A stretch of 64,000 nucleotides of DNA from DASWJZ01 sp963846475 (GCA_963846475.1 CAWJVZ010000004.1:1674001-1738000), one strand, 5' to 3'; numbered from the stretch's first letter, positions 15,783 to 26,280 are shown. Notes: generated by a model from the sequence alone, not told the origin. Numbers and translations: made by a program.

Positions 15783-17374
15783 ATGAGACATTTCACCCTG
15801 GCGCTTGCGGCATTCGCGGCGCTGAGCCTGTCCGCCCCCAGCTGGGCCGAGACGCCGGCCGACACGCTGGTCATCGCCGACGCGATCGACGACATCGTCT
15901 CGCTCGACCCGGCGGAAAGCTTCGAGTTCTCCGGCCAGGACGCGCTGGAGAACGTCTACGACCGGCTGATCCAGATCCGGCCCGCCACCAATTTCCAGCT
16001 GGAGCCAGGACTGGCGGAAAGCTGGAGCGTCAGCGACGACGGCAAGACCTATACCTTCAAGATGAAGGAGGGGCTGAAATTCCACAGCGGCAATCCGATC
16101 ACCGCCGAGGACGCCGCCTGGTCGCTGCAGCGCGTGGTAAAGCTCGAACAAGACGCCGTCGTTCATCCTGACCCAGTTCGGCTTCACGCCGGAAAACGTC
16201 GACCAGATGATCAAGGCGACCGGGCCGAACGAGTTCACCATCACCACCGACAAGGCCTACGCGCAGTCGTTCTTCTACAACATCCTCACCGCCATCGTGG
16301 CCTCCGTCGTCGACAAGACAGGTCGCGATGGAGCACGAGGCAAACGGCGACATGGGCTATGAGTGGCTGAAGACCAATTCGGCCGGGTCCGGCCCCTACA
16401 TGCTGCGCGCCTGGAAGGCGAACGATTCCATCGTGCTGGAGGAAGTCGAAGGCTATTGGGGCGGCGACGTCGCGCTGAAGCGCGTCTTCGTCCGCCACGT
16501 GCCGGAGAGCGCCTCGCGGCGGCTCCTGGTCGAGAACGGCGACGCCGACATCGCCCGCCGCTTGACGCCCAACGACGCCGAGGCGATCGCCGCCAATCCG
16601 GAGCTGAAGCTGTTCGAGGAGCAGCGCGGCCGCATCTATTACCTCGGCGCCAACCAGAAGCACGAAGCGCTGGCCAAGCCGGAGGTGGTCGCAGGCGCTC
16701 AGATATCTCATCGACTACGACGGCATGGCGAACTCGATCCTGAAGGGCCAGTTCGTCGTCCACCAGGCCTTTTTGCCGATCGGCTTCCTCGGCGCGCTCG
16801 AGGAAAAGCCCTACAAGCTCGACGTCGCGAAGGCGAAGGAGCTTCTCGCCCAGGCCGGCTACCCGGACGGCTTCGACGTCGAGATCTCCGTCCGCAACGA
16901 ATCAGCCTGCCCTCGACATCGCGCAGTCCATCCAGAACACGCTGACGCAGGCCGGCATCAGGGTCACGATCAAGAGCCGGCGCCGGGGCCGAGATCCTCG
17001 ACTCCTACCGCGCCCGCACGCACGAGCTCATCGTGCAGAACTGGGGCCCGGACTATCCGGACCCGCAGACCAATGCGAGCACCTTCGCCGACAACCCCGA
17101 CAATGCCGACGAAGGCAAGAACACCGGCTACCTCGCCTGGCGGAATGCCTATCCGGCCGACGGCACCAAGGACATGGTCCAGGCCGCCGTGGTCGAGCAG
17201 GACACCGAGAAGCGGCGGGAGATGTATCTGGAGATGCAGCGCATCGACCAGCAGCAGTCGCCGATCATCTGCATGTTCCAGGAGACCGAGCAGGTCGGCA
17301 TGGGCAAGACCGTCGAGGGCTTCTCCACCGGCGCCGCGGTGAGCTCCGCCTATTACTGGACCGTGACGAAGTAA
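15783..17374 (+). pseudogene. Dipeptide-type ABC substrate-binding protein (family 5), five +1 indels
   Basis: A family-5 solute-binding protein of ~528 residues once five single-base insertions are ignored: near 16146 (G), 16321 (G), 16692 (C), 16901 (A) and 16978 (C). Each shifts the frame by +1 and the protein simply continues, with no internal stop by substitution. The signal peptide MRHFTLALAAFAALSLSAPSWA is followed by DTLVIADAIDDIVSLDPA, FEFSGQDALENVYDRLI, SWSVSDDGKTYTFKMKEGLKFHSG (the family signature region) and, near the end, IVQNWGPDYPDPQ. It would bind a peptide or opine-like ligand and deliver it to the permeases encoded just downstream. Either a recent pseudogene or a poorly polished sequence. 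Confidence 0.8.
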
Positions 17375-17432
17375 CGCACCGTACGCCGCCGCGCCCGGCC
17401 GTGAAGCGACCGGGCGCGGCGGTGACCCGCAG

Positions 17433-18551
17433 ATGAGCGACCCAGGCACGCCGGCGGCAAGATTGGAGGAAGAGCCTCCGCCGCGCCTGGCGCTGCGGCG
17501 TTCCTGGCTCGGCGGCGGCATGGGGCTGCCCGGCATCGCCTGGCGCGCCTCGCAGACGGCGCTCAGCCTGCTCATCACCTTCTTCGGCCTGCTCCTCGTC
17601 ACCTTCCTGATCGGCCGCATCATCCCGATCGACCCGGCGCTGGCCGTGGTCGGCGAACGCGCCAGCCAGGCGCAATACGAGGCGGCCCGCCAGGCGCTCG
17701 GCCTCGACCAGCCGCTCATCAAGCAATTCGCGATCTATATCGGCGACGTGCTGACCGGCGATTTCGGCAAGTCGCATCCTGACGGCCCGCCCTGTTGCGG
17801 AGGACATCGCCCGCGTCGTTCCCGCGACCTGGAGCTTGCCACCATCGCCACGCTGATCGGCGTCCTCCTCGGCATCCCGGCGGGGGTGACCGCGGCGACG
17901 CAGCGCGGCCGCTGGCCGGACCAGCTCATTCGCTTCCTCAGCCTGATCGGCTATTCCGTGCCGGTCTTCTGGCTCGGCCTGATCGGGCTGCTGGTCTTCT
18001 ACGGCAACCTCGGCTGGGTCGCAGGGCCGGGCCGCCTCGACGTCTCCTACGAGCTCGCCTACGAATTCGACGTCGTGCGGCGGACCGGGTCGATCCTGAT
18101 CGATGCGCCGCTCTCCGGCGCCTGGGACGTTTTCGCCAACGCGCTCTCGCACATCATCCTGCCGGCCGGCGTGCTCGGCTATTTCTCGCTCGCCTACATC
18201 TCCCGGATGACGCGAAGCTTCATGCTGGAGCAGCTCGGCCAGGAATTCGTCATCACGGCGCGCGTCAAGGGCGTGCCGGAATGGCGCGTCGTCTGGGTGC
18301 ATGCGCTCGGCAACGCGCTCGTGCCGCTGATCACCGTGATCGCGCTCTCCTACGCCTATCTGCTCGAGGGCTCGGTGCTGACGGAGACGGTGTTCGCCTG
18401 GCCGGGGCTCGGCCTCTACATCACCAACGCGCTGTTCTCCGCCGACATGAACGCCGTGCTCGGCGGCACCGTGGTCGTCGGCTTCGCCTTCATCGGCCTG
18501 AATCTTCTGTCGGACCTCCTCTACCGGCTCGTCGACCCGAGGGCGCGGTGA
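17433..18551 (+). CDS. Dipeptide-type ABC permease (DppB-like)
   Basis: A 372-residue inner-membrane protein with about six spans and the DppB/OppB pattern: FLIGRIIPIDPALAVVGERAS, the EAA-like loop EFVITARVKGVPEWRVVWVHALGNALVPLITV and VFAWPGLGLYITNAL. The frame is open throughout, but residues ~116-131 read HPDGPPCCGGHRPRRS where the family has an LTxxPVxxDIxxxxPAT-like stretch. An inserted C near 17779 and a missing C near 17828 would restore it, so a short segment is out of frame. It follows the binding protein by 58 bp and precedes the second permease. Confidence 0.85.
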   Translation: MSDPGTPAARLEEEPPPRLALRRSWLGGGMGLPGIAWRASQTALSLLITFFGLLLVTFLIGRIIPIDPALAVVGERASQAQYEAARQALGLDQPLIKQFAIYIGDVLTGDFGKSHPDGPPCCGGHRPRRSRDLELATIATLIGVLLGIPAGVTAATQRGRWPDQLIRFLSLIGYSVPVFWLGLIGLLVFYGNLGWVAGPGRLDVSYELAYEFDVVRRTGSILIDAPLSGAWDVFANALSHIILPAGVLGYFSLAYISRMTRSFMLEQLGQEFVITARVKGVPEWRVVWVHALGNALVPLITVIALSYAYLLEGSVLTETVFAWPGLGLYITNALFSADMNAVLGGTVVVGFAFIGLNLLSDLLYRLVDPRAR

Positions 18552-18557
18552 GCAACC

Positions 18558-18646
18558 GTAGCCCGCATGGAGCGGAGCGGAATGCGGGAACGAGAGACGT
18601 TGCGCGAACCGGCCCCCCGGATTACGCTTCGCTTCATCCGGGCTAC
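18558..18646. repeat. Inverted pair of REP sequences between permease genes
   Basis: GTAGCCCGCATGGAGCGGAG...AATGCGGG (18558-18588) and, inverted, CCCGGATTACGCTTCGC...GGGCTAC (18616-18646). This GTAGCCCG-ATGGAGCG-AGCG-AATCCGGG type of repeat is widespread in proteobacteria. It lies in the 100-bp gap between the two permease genes and could form a hairpin that protects or attenuates the operon mRNA. Confidence 0.8.
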
Positions 18647-18651
18647 GGATC

Positions 18652-19579
18652 ATGAGCGCCCCGGTGGGTAATGCCGCCGGCTGGCGGGCCTGGCTCACCA
18701 CCGACACGCCGGGCTCCCGGCTGCAGGCGCGCGCCGTGCAGTCCTATCTCGCCTGGCTGAGGTTTTTGCGGAACCCCATGGCGATGCTCGGGCTCGCGAT
18801 CATCGCCGCACTCATCCTGACGGCGGTCTTCGCGCCCTTTCTCGCCACCCACCACCCGAACGCCCAGGCGCTGCAGGACCGCCTGCTGCCGCCCGGCGCC
18901 GGCGGGCATCTCCTCGGCGCCGACCAGCTCGGCCGCGACATCTGGAGCCGCATCGTCTACGGCGCGCGCACGACGCTCACCATCGTCGCGCTTGTCGCGC
19001 TGACCGCGCCGGTCTTCGGCCTGGTCGTCGGCACCGCGGCCGGCTATCTCGGCGGCTGGACCGACCGCGTGCTGATGCGCATCACCGACATCTTCATGGC
19101 CTTCCCGCGCCTCATCCTGGCGCTCGCCTTCGTCGCCGCGCTCGGGGCCGGGCATCGAGAACGCGGTGCTCGCCATCGCCTTCACCGCCTGGCCGCCCTA
19201 TGCGCGCGTCGCGCGGGCGGAGACGCTGACGGTGCGGCGCTCCGACTACATCGCCGCGGTGCGGCTGCAGGGCGCCGGCCCGGTCCGCATCGTGCTCGGC
19301 CACGTCATGCCGATGTGCCTGCCCTCGGTGATCGTCCGCGTGACGCTCGACATGGCGGGCATCATCATCACGGCCGCCGGGCTCGGCTTCCTCGGCCTCG
19401 GCGCGCGGCCGCCGCTCGCCGAATGGGGCGCGATGATCTCCACCGGGCGGCAATATCTGCTCGACCAGTGGTGGGTCGCCACCATGCCGGGCATTGCCAT
19501 CTTCGTGGTCAGCCTCGGCTTCAACCTTCTCGGCGACGGCCTCCGCGACGTGCTCGACCCGCGCGGCGCCGAGCGATGA
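18652..19579 (+). pseudogene. Dipeptide-type ABC permease (DppC-like), one frameshift
   Basis: Two frames make one DppC-like permease of ~308 residues. The first (from ATG 18652) has the N-terminal SYLAWLRFLRNPMAMLGLAI, LLGADQLGRDIWSRIVYGAR and ITDIFMAFPRLILALAF. The second continues GIENAVLAIAFTAWPPYARVARAE, ending at 19579. An extra G in a run of four near 19148 separates them. The loop ARAETLTVRRSDYIAAVRLQG carries the EAA-type contact site for the ATPase. Its stop overlaps the ATG of the next gene (ATGA). Confidence 0.82.
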
Positions 19580-20429
19580 GCGCACGCGCCGCAGCCGAGC
19601 CGCTCCTGCAGGTGGAAGACCTTCGCGTCCGCTTCCCGACCCGCAGCGGAACCGTCGAGGCGGTGCGCGGCATCAGTTTCGAGGTCGGCCGCGAGCGGCT
19701 CGGCATCGTCGGCGAATCCGGCTCGGGCAAGACGATGACCGGCCGCGCGATCCTCCGCCTCATCCGCCCGCCGGGGATCGTGGAGGCGCGCCGCATCGCG
19801 CTCGACGGACAGGACCTCCTCCGGCTCGTCGGAACGGCAGATGCGCCGAATCCGCGGCGAGCGCATCGCCATGATCATGCAGGACCCGAAATTCTCGCTG
19901 AACCCGGTAATGCGCATCGGCCGGCAGCTCGTCGAAGCCCTGCAGGTCCACACCAGGGTTTCTCATTCGGAGGCGCCGGCGCCGGGCGCTCAAGATGCTG
20001 GAGGCGGTGCAGATCCGCGATCCCGAGCGCGTCTTCCGAGCCTATGCGCACGAGCTCTCCGGCGGCATGGGCCAGCGCGTCATGATCGCCATGATGCTGA
20101 TCCCCGGGCCGGACCTCCTGATCGCCGACGAGCCGACCTCGGCGCTGGACGTGACGGTCCGCGGGCAGGTGCTCGGCATCATGGACGCTCTGGTGCGCGA
20201 GCGCGGCATGGGCCTGATCCTGATCAGCCACGACCTCAACCTGGTCGCCACCTTCTGCGACCGCGTGCTGGTCATGTTCGCCGGGCGCATCGTCGAGGAA
20301 CTGGAGGCGAGCCGGCTGGACGAGGCGCACCACCCCTATACCCGCGGGCTCCTCAATTGCCTGCCAAAAATCGGCGGCGGCAAGGCGCCGCTGCCGGTGC
20401 TCGACCGCGACTCGGCGTGGAGCGCGTGA
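19576..20429 (+). pseudogene. Dipeptide-type ABC ATPase (DppD-like), two frameshifts
   Basis: A ~284-residue ATPase in three successive frames, broken by extra bases near 19829 (G) and 19986 (C). Walker A GESGSGKTMTGRAIL lies in the first part, the Q-loop MIMQDPKFSLNPVMRIGRQ in the second, and signature ELSGGMGQRV, Walker B LLIADEPTSALD and switch ISHDLNLV in the third. No residue essential for ATP hydrolysis is lost apart from the frame breaks. It starts inside the previous stop (ATGA) and ends at the GTGA/ATG start region of the second ATPase. Confidence 0.82.
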
Positions 20430-20437
20430 GCCGCGCG

Positions 20438-21247
20438 ATGTCGAATGGGCTTGCGCCGAAGCTCGAAGTCGAAGACCTCCACATCGTCTTCGGCCACGGG
20501 GCCCAGCGCGTCGAAGCGGTCAAGGGCGTCAGCTTCGCGCTCGCCGCGACCGAATCCTTCGGCATCGTCGGCGAATCCGGCTCGGGCAAGTCGACGGTGC
20601 TGCGCGCGATATGCGGGCTCATGCCGCTGGCGGCCGGAAGGATACTGGTCGACGGCGAGCCGCTCCCCACGCCCCGCGGCCGCAGGTTCGCCCGCCGCGT
20701 CCAGATGGTCTTTCAGGACCCCTACGCCTCGCTGCACCCGCGCCACACCGTCGACCGGGTGCTTTCGGAGCCGCTCGCCATCCACGGCGTGGCGGGCCAG
20801 CAGGAGCGCGTGGTCCAGGCGCTTCGCGATGTCGGGCTCGGCCCCGCCTTCCGCTTCCGCTACCCGCACCAGCTTTCCGGCGGCCAGCGGCAGCGCGTGG
20901 CGATCGCCCGGGCGCTCATCCTGGAGCCGGAAATCCTCCTCCTCGACGAGCCGACCTCGGCGCTCGACGCCTCCGTGCAGGCGGAGGTGCTGAATCTCCT
21001 CACGCGGCTGCGCGCGGAGAAAGGCCTCACCTATGTGCTGGTCAGCCACGACCTCGCGGTCATCGACCATATGTGCGAGCGGCTGATCGTCATGCAGAAC
21101 GGCGTTGCGTTGGAACGGCTGGAGACCAGCGCGCTCGCCGCGCATGAAGTCGCCACCGACTACACGCGCGCACTGCTTGCCGCGAGCGAGGGCTACAAAT
21201 GGGACGCGGCAAGCACCGGGGCCGCCTTCACGCCAAGCCGGCGGTAG
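20438..21247 (+). CDS. Dipeptide-type ABC ATPase (DppF-like)
   Basis: An intact 269-residue ATPase: Walker A GESGSGKSTVLRAI, Q-loop MVFQDPYASLHPRHTV, signature QLSGGQRQRVAIARAL, Walker B ILLLDEPTSALDAS and switch VSHDLAVIDHM. It pairs with the preceding ATPase to power the importer. ATG at 20438 was chosen; a GTG at 20426 overlapping the upstream stop (GTGA) is an equally possible coupled start. It is the last gene of the operon. Confidence 0.9.
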   Translation: MSNGLAPKLEVEDLHIVFGHGAQRVEAVKGVSFALAATESFGIVGESGSGKSTVLRAICGLMPLAAGRILVDGEPLPTPRGRRFARRVQMVFQDPYASLHPRHTVDRVLSEPLAIHGVAGQQERVVQALRDVGLGPAFRFRYPHQLSGGQRQRVAIARALILEPEILLLDEPTSALDASVQAEVLNLLTRLRAEKGLTYVLVSHDLAVIDHMCERLIVMQNGVALERLETSALAAHEVATDYTRALLAASEGYKWDAASTGAAFTPSRR

Positions 21248-21260
21248 AGCATGCGCGATC

Positions 21261-21443
21261 ATGATGCAAGTAGTGGATGGTCGGCTGAACAAGCAGATCG
21301 CTGGGGATTTTGGAGATCACCGAAACGACTGTGAAGGTCCTTGGAGCAACGTGATGCGGAAGATCAGAGCTAAATCGCTCGCGGAGCTTTGTCGAATGGT
21401 AGATAGGTTGAAGGTCCCTCCAGGATCCTACCAAGGATCGTAG
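21261..21443 (+). pseudogene. Relic of a LuxR/FixJ-type HTH domain
   Basis: The frame reads VVDGRLNKQIAGD, loses register, then SNVMRKIRAKSLAELCRMVDRL. This is the DNA-binding end of FixJ/NarL-type response regulators, where the gap would hold ITETTVKV; those residues are present in a neighbouring frame (GAGATCACCGAAACGACTGT). The receiver domain is missing. A decayed regulator fragment directly behind the transporter operon. Confidence 0.6.
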
Positions 21444-22072
21444 AAAGTAGTGCTGGCATTCGGCCGACCTTATCTCGCCGATAGCCTATACTACCTTGCG
21501 GCGACCACGATCTGCTCTGCGCGGTTTGGTGTGACACATGATCCGAGGTCCGCGCAGTCGGTCCGCTTCGTCGATTGGGACGAGGCTCTCGCCAGCCGGT
21601 GGGATCTCGTCGCCATGTTCGACGTGGCGGCTTTGCATCCATGCCCGACCATACGGAGGTTCATCAGACTGCCAGTTGCTCCCTCAACCCTCGAGCCGAA
21701 GCTGAGACCCGGGCCGACTCAAAAGATCAAGTCACTTGTGGTATGCATTGGTCGTGGCATTCCTGTGTTGGAGTATCGAATGGCCGCGCGTTCGCATTGG
21801 AAGGGCTATCTGAAGCTCTCGCTGGTTTCCTGCCCGATCGCTCTATATCCGGCCACTCCGCGGCCGAACGGATTTCGTTCCGGCAGGTGAACAGGCGAAC
21901 CGGTACCGCAGAAGGAGCAGAGCAAATCGGTGCCTCCACAGGAGAGCAAGAGGGCTCCACATCAAAGAGCAAGCGAGACGACCGCCACAGCCGCGCCAGC
22001 CCCGGCCCCCGTCAGACTCGAGAACATTGGCCTGCTTCGACCGAAAAGCCAAACGGTCGCAGTCAGCCTCTA
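21444..22072. other. Intergenic, no supported gene
   Basis: About 630 bases with only short frames lacking any recognisable motif, between a regulator relic and a broken cyclase. The base composition is lower in GC than its neighbours and looks like decayed DNA. Confidence 0.4.
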
Positions 22073-22790
22073 TTAGCCGCCGATGCGGCGGAGGATGAAT
22101 GCCTGCACACCCTTGCGAAAACCTTTTAGCGACAGTTCCCCGACAGCCTCCATCTCGGCCAAACCCCCGATGGCGGCCCGCACTTTGCGGTCAACCAAAA
22201 TTTGCCCACTCTCGGCCTCTCCGCAAAGGCGGGCCGCGAGGTTCACGACGGTGCCGATCGCCGAATATTCGTAACGATTTTCGAACCCAAGGCAGCCAAG
22301 AGTGGCATAGCCGTGGGCAATACCAACGCCGAAGCCAAGCTCGTGGCCGAACCTCCGCCATCCGAGCTCGAGCGACTCGACCGCCGCGCGCATCTCGATT
22401 GCCAGTCGTACTGCCCGCTCGCAGGGATTGGGACACCGCACAGGGTCGTTGAAGAGGACCATCAGGCCGTCGCCGGCGAAGTGGGCAAGCGTGCCCTCAT
22501 AAACCTCGATCAGCCGGCTAGACCGCGGTGATATTCGGTCAAAACGGCCATCACCTCCTCCGGCTCTGCCACTTCGGCGAAGGCGGTAAAACCGCGCAGG
22601 TCACAGAACAGGATGGTCACCTCGCTGCGGTGGCTTTCGAGCAGGCCTTCGCCGCCGTTGGTCATGACGAGCTCTGCAATTTGCCGCGGCAGGAAGCGCC
22701 TGAGCCGGCCTGCCCGCTCGATCTCCGTCACTTGCTCGGCGACCCGTGTCTCGAGGGAGCGGTTCCAGGCGGCGAGTTCCGAGGCCTGCG
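22073..22790 (-). pseudogene. Class III adenylate/guanylate cyclase, frameshifted and 5'-truncated
   Basis: Two minus-strand frames together form a class III cyclase catalytic domain. The upstream one has RFLPRQIAELV and VTILFCDLRGFTAFAE (first metal-binding Asp). The downstream one has MVLFNDPVRCPNPCERAV, GVGIAHGYATLGCLG and YSAIGTVVNLAARLC. A one-base loss at ~22515 (GLAG then stop) separates them; the expected LIEVYEGTLAHFAGDG is present in the other frame. The 5' side runs out at about 22790, where the sequence passes abruptly into a plus-strand transporter gene, so all N-terminal sensory domains are lost. Confidence 0.75.
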
Positions 22791-23805
22791 CCGGCGCCGG
22801 CGATCGCGCAGGGAATACGCGAGCTCACGATGGTGACGGACTGGCCCGAATCGCTGCCCGGTCTGCTGCCGAGCGCGCGCCAGCTAGCGGACGCTATCGG
22901 CACCGCCACGGGTGGCCGCTTAAAGATCGAGGTCTTTGCCGCAGGCGCGCTGGTCAAACCCTTCGAGACGTTCGACGCCGTTTCGGCCGGCGTGGCCGAC
23001 ATGTACCACTCGTTCGCCGGGTATTTTGAGAAGAAGTCGCAGGGCTTCCATTTCTACTCGGGCGTCCCGTTCGGCTTCACCCCGGACGAACTCTTCGCCT
23101 GGGTGCGCTATGGCGGCGGGCAGGAACTGTGGGACGAGTTGAGCGATCCATTCAAAATAAAGCCGCTTCTTGCCTTGAGCACTGGTCCGCAGATGAACGG
23201 CTGGTTCAATGCGAGATTACTTCGCTGGGGAGGTTCAAGGGCATCCGTTACGGGATGGCCGGCCCCGGCGCCGAGGTGCTCCGGCGGCTCGGCGCGATCG
23301 TCGTGGTCCTCCCCGGCAGCGAGATCCTGTCGTCGCTCAAATCCGGCGCCATCGACGCGGCGGAATGGGTCGGCCCGTGGCTCGACATGGCCTTCGGCCT
23401 GCACGAGGTCGCCGGCTACTATTACTACCCGGCCTGGCATGAGCCCGGCAGCGCGCAGACGCTCGGTATCAACCGTGGCGTCTGGGAGAGCCTCGACGCC
23501 AACGACCGACGGGTGATCGAAGCGGCGGCCGCCGCCGAATACGCGAACTCGCTCGCCGAGTTCAGCGCCAACAACGCTCTGGCGCTTCGCAAATTGCGAG
23601 AGGATGGCGTTGTCAGAATCATGAAGTTCGATGAATCGATGCTAAGGGCGTTCTCCGAGCTCGCCGAGGAAGTGCTCGCCGAGATTGCAGCATCGACGCT
23701 ATCTCGGGGAGAATCCTCGCAAGCTACCGTGACTTTCGCGGCCGGGCCTTGGATTGGAGCGATGTTTCGGAGCGCGCATGTCTCAACAGCCGCGCTCTCG
23801 GCTAA
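22791..23805 (+). pseudogene. TRAP transporter substrate-binding protein (DctP family), truncated and frameshifted
   Basis: The sequence enters the family at its mature N-terminus (AIAQGIRELTMVTDWPE) with no signal peptide, then ARQLADAIGTATGGRLKIEV, GVADMYHSFAGYF, GVPFGFTPDELFAW and MNGWF. After a lost base near 23213 it continues RFKGIRYGMAGPGAEVLRRLGA and GAIDAAEWVGPWLDMAFGL, the typical TRAP core. A second lost base near 23698 leads to SGRILASYRDFRGRALDWSD and a stop at 23803. The intact protein would bind an organic acid for a TRAP permease; no permease genes are present. The 5' end is fused to the inverted cyclase fragment. Confidence 0.78.
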
Positions 23806-24263
23806 TTGGTTTCGTTTAAGCGGCGGCGGGGCTGTGGCGAGCGCTAGCCGCACAGTCGGCGCGCTTGGCCTTGCAGAGATGCTAGGCACCTGAGCGCCCG
23901 GCATCCCGGAACAAGTTTTTGCCGACCCAGGATGTGTCCGCTTAGGGCGCCACAATGGCCACACACGTGTCGCAGAGGTGATCGGATGTGCGACAGCGCT
24001 CCGGGACCAAACTTCCGCTCGTGACCCGTAGCGGACCATAGCCCGAGCAACACCGACGACCGCTCTTGGCCGAATGCGGCCTGTCCGCTTTCGGCAACCG
24101 AGGCGCAGATTCGGACGTTCGCCTAAGTCGGGTTGTCGTCCGAGTTTGACCCAAGGCCGCCAGCCTTGAAGGTCTTCGATTCACGCTTGAGCTAGCGTGT
24201 ACATCGGTGCAGCTTTGCGCTACCAACGGAGCGCATGCGTGTCAGAACGTACCGGAGAACTTT
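23806..24263. other. Intergenic upstream of the sugar-acid island
   Basis: About 460 bases with no supported gene. It probably holds the promoter of the enolase-superfamily gene that follows, but no convincing -35/-10 pair was found. Confidence 0.35.
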
Positions 24264-25469
24264 GTGCAAATCGCCCTTGTTGAGAGCTTCCTCTTCGATC
24301 CGGGGCAGACCCGAAACCTGCTCTTCTGCCGCATCGAGACGGACGACGGCCTGCATGGCTGGGGCGAAGCCTATGTCACTGCCGAAAAGGAAAAGGCAGT
24401 CGATGAATATTTGCGCGCCATGGCGCCGCATCTCATCGGCCGTAGCCCGTTCAGCATCCGCCACACCGGGCAGGTCCTGTTCGACGACTTCGTCATCCGC
24501 CGCTCCTCGCTCGGCTTCCTTTCCGCCTGGAGCGCGATCGAGATCGCGTTGTGGGACATTGTCGGCAAATGTGCGGGTCTGCCCCTCTACAACCTCCTTG
24601 GCGGAGCTTCGCGCGAACGGGTCAGGGTGTATGCCAACGGCTGGGCCGACCAGCCCGGCACCTTCGACGAGAACATCGAACGCGCCCTCAAGGTCAAGGA
24701 GCTTGGCTATTCCGCGCTGAAATTCGACCCGCTACCCGGCCCGTGGCGCACCTACATTCACCGCGAGGACGAGGATTTTGCCGTCAATTACGTCAGGCGG
24801 ATGCGCCAGGCGCTCGGCCCCGATGTCGAGCTGCTCATTGAAATGCATCGCCGGCTGGCGCCGGCGGCAGCCATCCGGCTCGGGCGCCGCTTCGCCGAAT
24901 TCGACATCGCCTGGTATGAGGAGCCCTGCCTCTCCGACAACATCGAGCTGGTCGCCGAAGTGCGGCGGAACGTGCCGATCCCGATCGTCACCGGCGAGAC
25001 GCTCTACACCAAGGAGGATTATCTCCGGGTTTTCGACAGCCGCGCCGCCGATATCCTCAACCCGGACATCTGTGCGATCGGCGGCATCGGCGCGTTGCTG
25101 GACATCGCCACGATGGCGCAGCCGCACGCCGTGGCCATCGCGCCGCACAACAACAACAGCACGCTCGCCGGCCTGGCGGCGACCCTGCACGTCTGCGCCG
25201 TCATTCCGAATTTTCTGATTGCGGAGTGCTTCGTCGACCGGCTGAGCGCCTGCGACGAGATCGCCCTATCGGCGATCAAGGTGGAAGCCGGCTGGGCGGA
25301 GCTGCCGACTGCCCCGGGCCTCGGCATCGATATCGACGTCGAGCGGCTGAGGCAGCACCCGTACCGGAGCTTTCCGCCCAAGGGCCTGAGGCACTATTGG
25401 GAAGAGTTCCCCCGCAAGAACTACGCTGTTTCAGATTTCCACCCAAGCGCGACCGGCCCGGCTACCTAG
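24264..25469 (+). CDS. Mandelate racemase/enolase-superfamily sugar-acid dehydratase 1
   Basis: A 401-residue enolase-superfamily enzyme. The capping domain has LLFCRIETDDGLHGWGEAY. The barrel carries SALKFDPL (general-base Lys), LLIEMHRRLAP, WYEEPCLSDN and VTGETLY with the three metal-binding acidic residues, and IAPHNNNS with the His of the mandelate-racemase subgroup. Such enzymes dehydrate aldonic/aldaric acids by alpha-proton abstraction. The substrate is unknown. GTG at 24264 follows CGGAG with 7-nt spacing; the longer frame upstream lacks similarity. It is convergent with the RraA-family gene and opens the sugar-acid island. Confidence 0.88.
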   Translation: MQIALVESFLFDPGQTRNLLFCRIETDDGLHGWGEAYVTAEKEKAVDEYLRAMAPHLIGRSPFSIRHTGQVLFDDFVIRRSSLGFLSAWSAIEIALWDIVGKCAGLPLYNLLGGASRERVRVYANGWADQPGTFDENIERALKVKELGYSALKFDPLPGPWRTYIHREDEDFAVNYVRRMRQALGPDVELLIEMHRRLAPAAAIRLGRRFAEFDIAWYEEPCLSDNIELVAEVRRNVPIPIVTGETLYTKEDYLRVFDSRAADILNPDICAIGGIGALLDIATMAQPHAVAIAPHNNNSTLAGLAATLHVCAVIPNFLIAECFVDRLSACDEIALSAIKVEAGWAELPTAPGLGIDIDVERLRQHPYRSFPPKGLRHYWEEFPRKNYAVSDFHPSATGPAT

Positions 25470-25513
25470 CTCAAGATGCGCAGCGCCTGCGTCTCCCGCA
25501 GACACCCTTTTGC

Positions 25514-26269
25514 TCAGGTCAGATCCGGTTGGCCGGCCTCGACCCAGCGCCGGAAGTCTTCCTGTACCTCCGCGTCCGGTGGATAGAGGCCAGTGGCCGG
25601 CGCGCCGAGTTCGATCCGCCGCTTGACCCAGGCTTCTAATTGCTCCTGCTCCGCCCCCGTTCGGGCTACCTCATCGGCAAGGTGCTGCGGGATCACCACG
25701 ACCCCGTCCTCGTCGCCCACGACGATGTCCCCCGGCACCACCATGACGCCGCCGCAGCCGATCACCTGCTGGACGTCGGCGGCCAGTAGCGCCCGATTGC
25801 TCGGGGCGGGGGCGATCCCCGCTGCGAAAACGGGGATCGTCATCTCGCCGATGGCCTTGCCGTCGCGCATGCCGCCGTCGGCGACAATGCCGACCACGCC
25901 CCGCGCGACTAGGGCCGCCACCAGCACATCGCCGAGACCGCCGCAGCTGTCGTCGCGCAGCATGTCGATCACCAGCACGCTGCCGGCGGGAATTGTATCG
26001 AGCGTGCCGTGCAGGTGGCTGCCCGGATTGGCCATGCTAGCGCGGTGCGTCAGATCCTCCCGGATCGGCACGTTGCGGAGCGTGTAGGCGGGCCCGACGA
26101 AGCGACATCGCCCCGGATTGAGGGGCCGCACGCCGCGGATCGCCCGTGTCCGCATGCCACCCATCTTGATCAGCAGCCCGGCGATCGTATCGGTCGTCAC
26201 CGACCGCAAGAGCTTGATCGTGGCCGGGTCGGTCTCGGCGGTCTGCATATCCGAATGAAGTTTCTTCAT
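25514..26269 (-). CDS. RraA/HMG-aldolase family protein 1
   Basis: A 251-residue protein of the RraA-like family, which includes 4-hydroxy-4-methyl-2-oxoglutarate aldolase and other metal-dependent oxo-acid lyases. GGLGDVLVAALVARGVVGIVADGGMRD contains the signature G-x-DG-x-RD, and GDIVVGDEDGVVVIP the C-terminal metal-site strand. Despite the RNase-regulator name, location among sugar-acid genes suggests aldol cleavage of a 2-keto acid or decarboxylation of an oxo-acid. It follows the IclR regulator gene by 11 bp in the same direction, forming a two-gene operon divergent from the main island. Confidence 0.85.
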   Translation of the reverse strand: MKKLHSDMQTAETDPATIKLLRSVTTDTIAGLLIKMGGMRTRAIRGVRPLNPGRCRFVGPAYTLRNVPIREDLTHRASMANPGSHLHGTLDTIPAGSVLVIDMLRDDSCGGLGDVLVAALVARGVVGIVADGGMRDGKAIGEMTIPVFAAGIAPAPSNRALLAADVQQVIGCGGVMVVPGDIVVGDEDGVVVIPQHLADEVARTGAEQEQLEAWVKRRIELGAPATGLYPPDAEVQEDFRRWVEAGQPDLT

Positions 26270-26280
26270 GGCGCGAACGA

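Noticed and set aside
18558..18646. Structured inter-permease region as a riboswitch.
   Set aside because: Both hairpins match a widespread REP family and no aptamer-like core is present.
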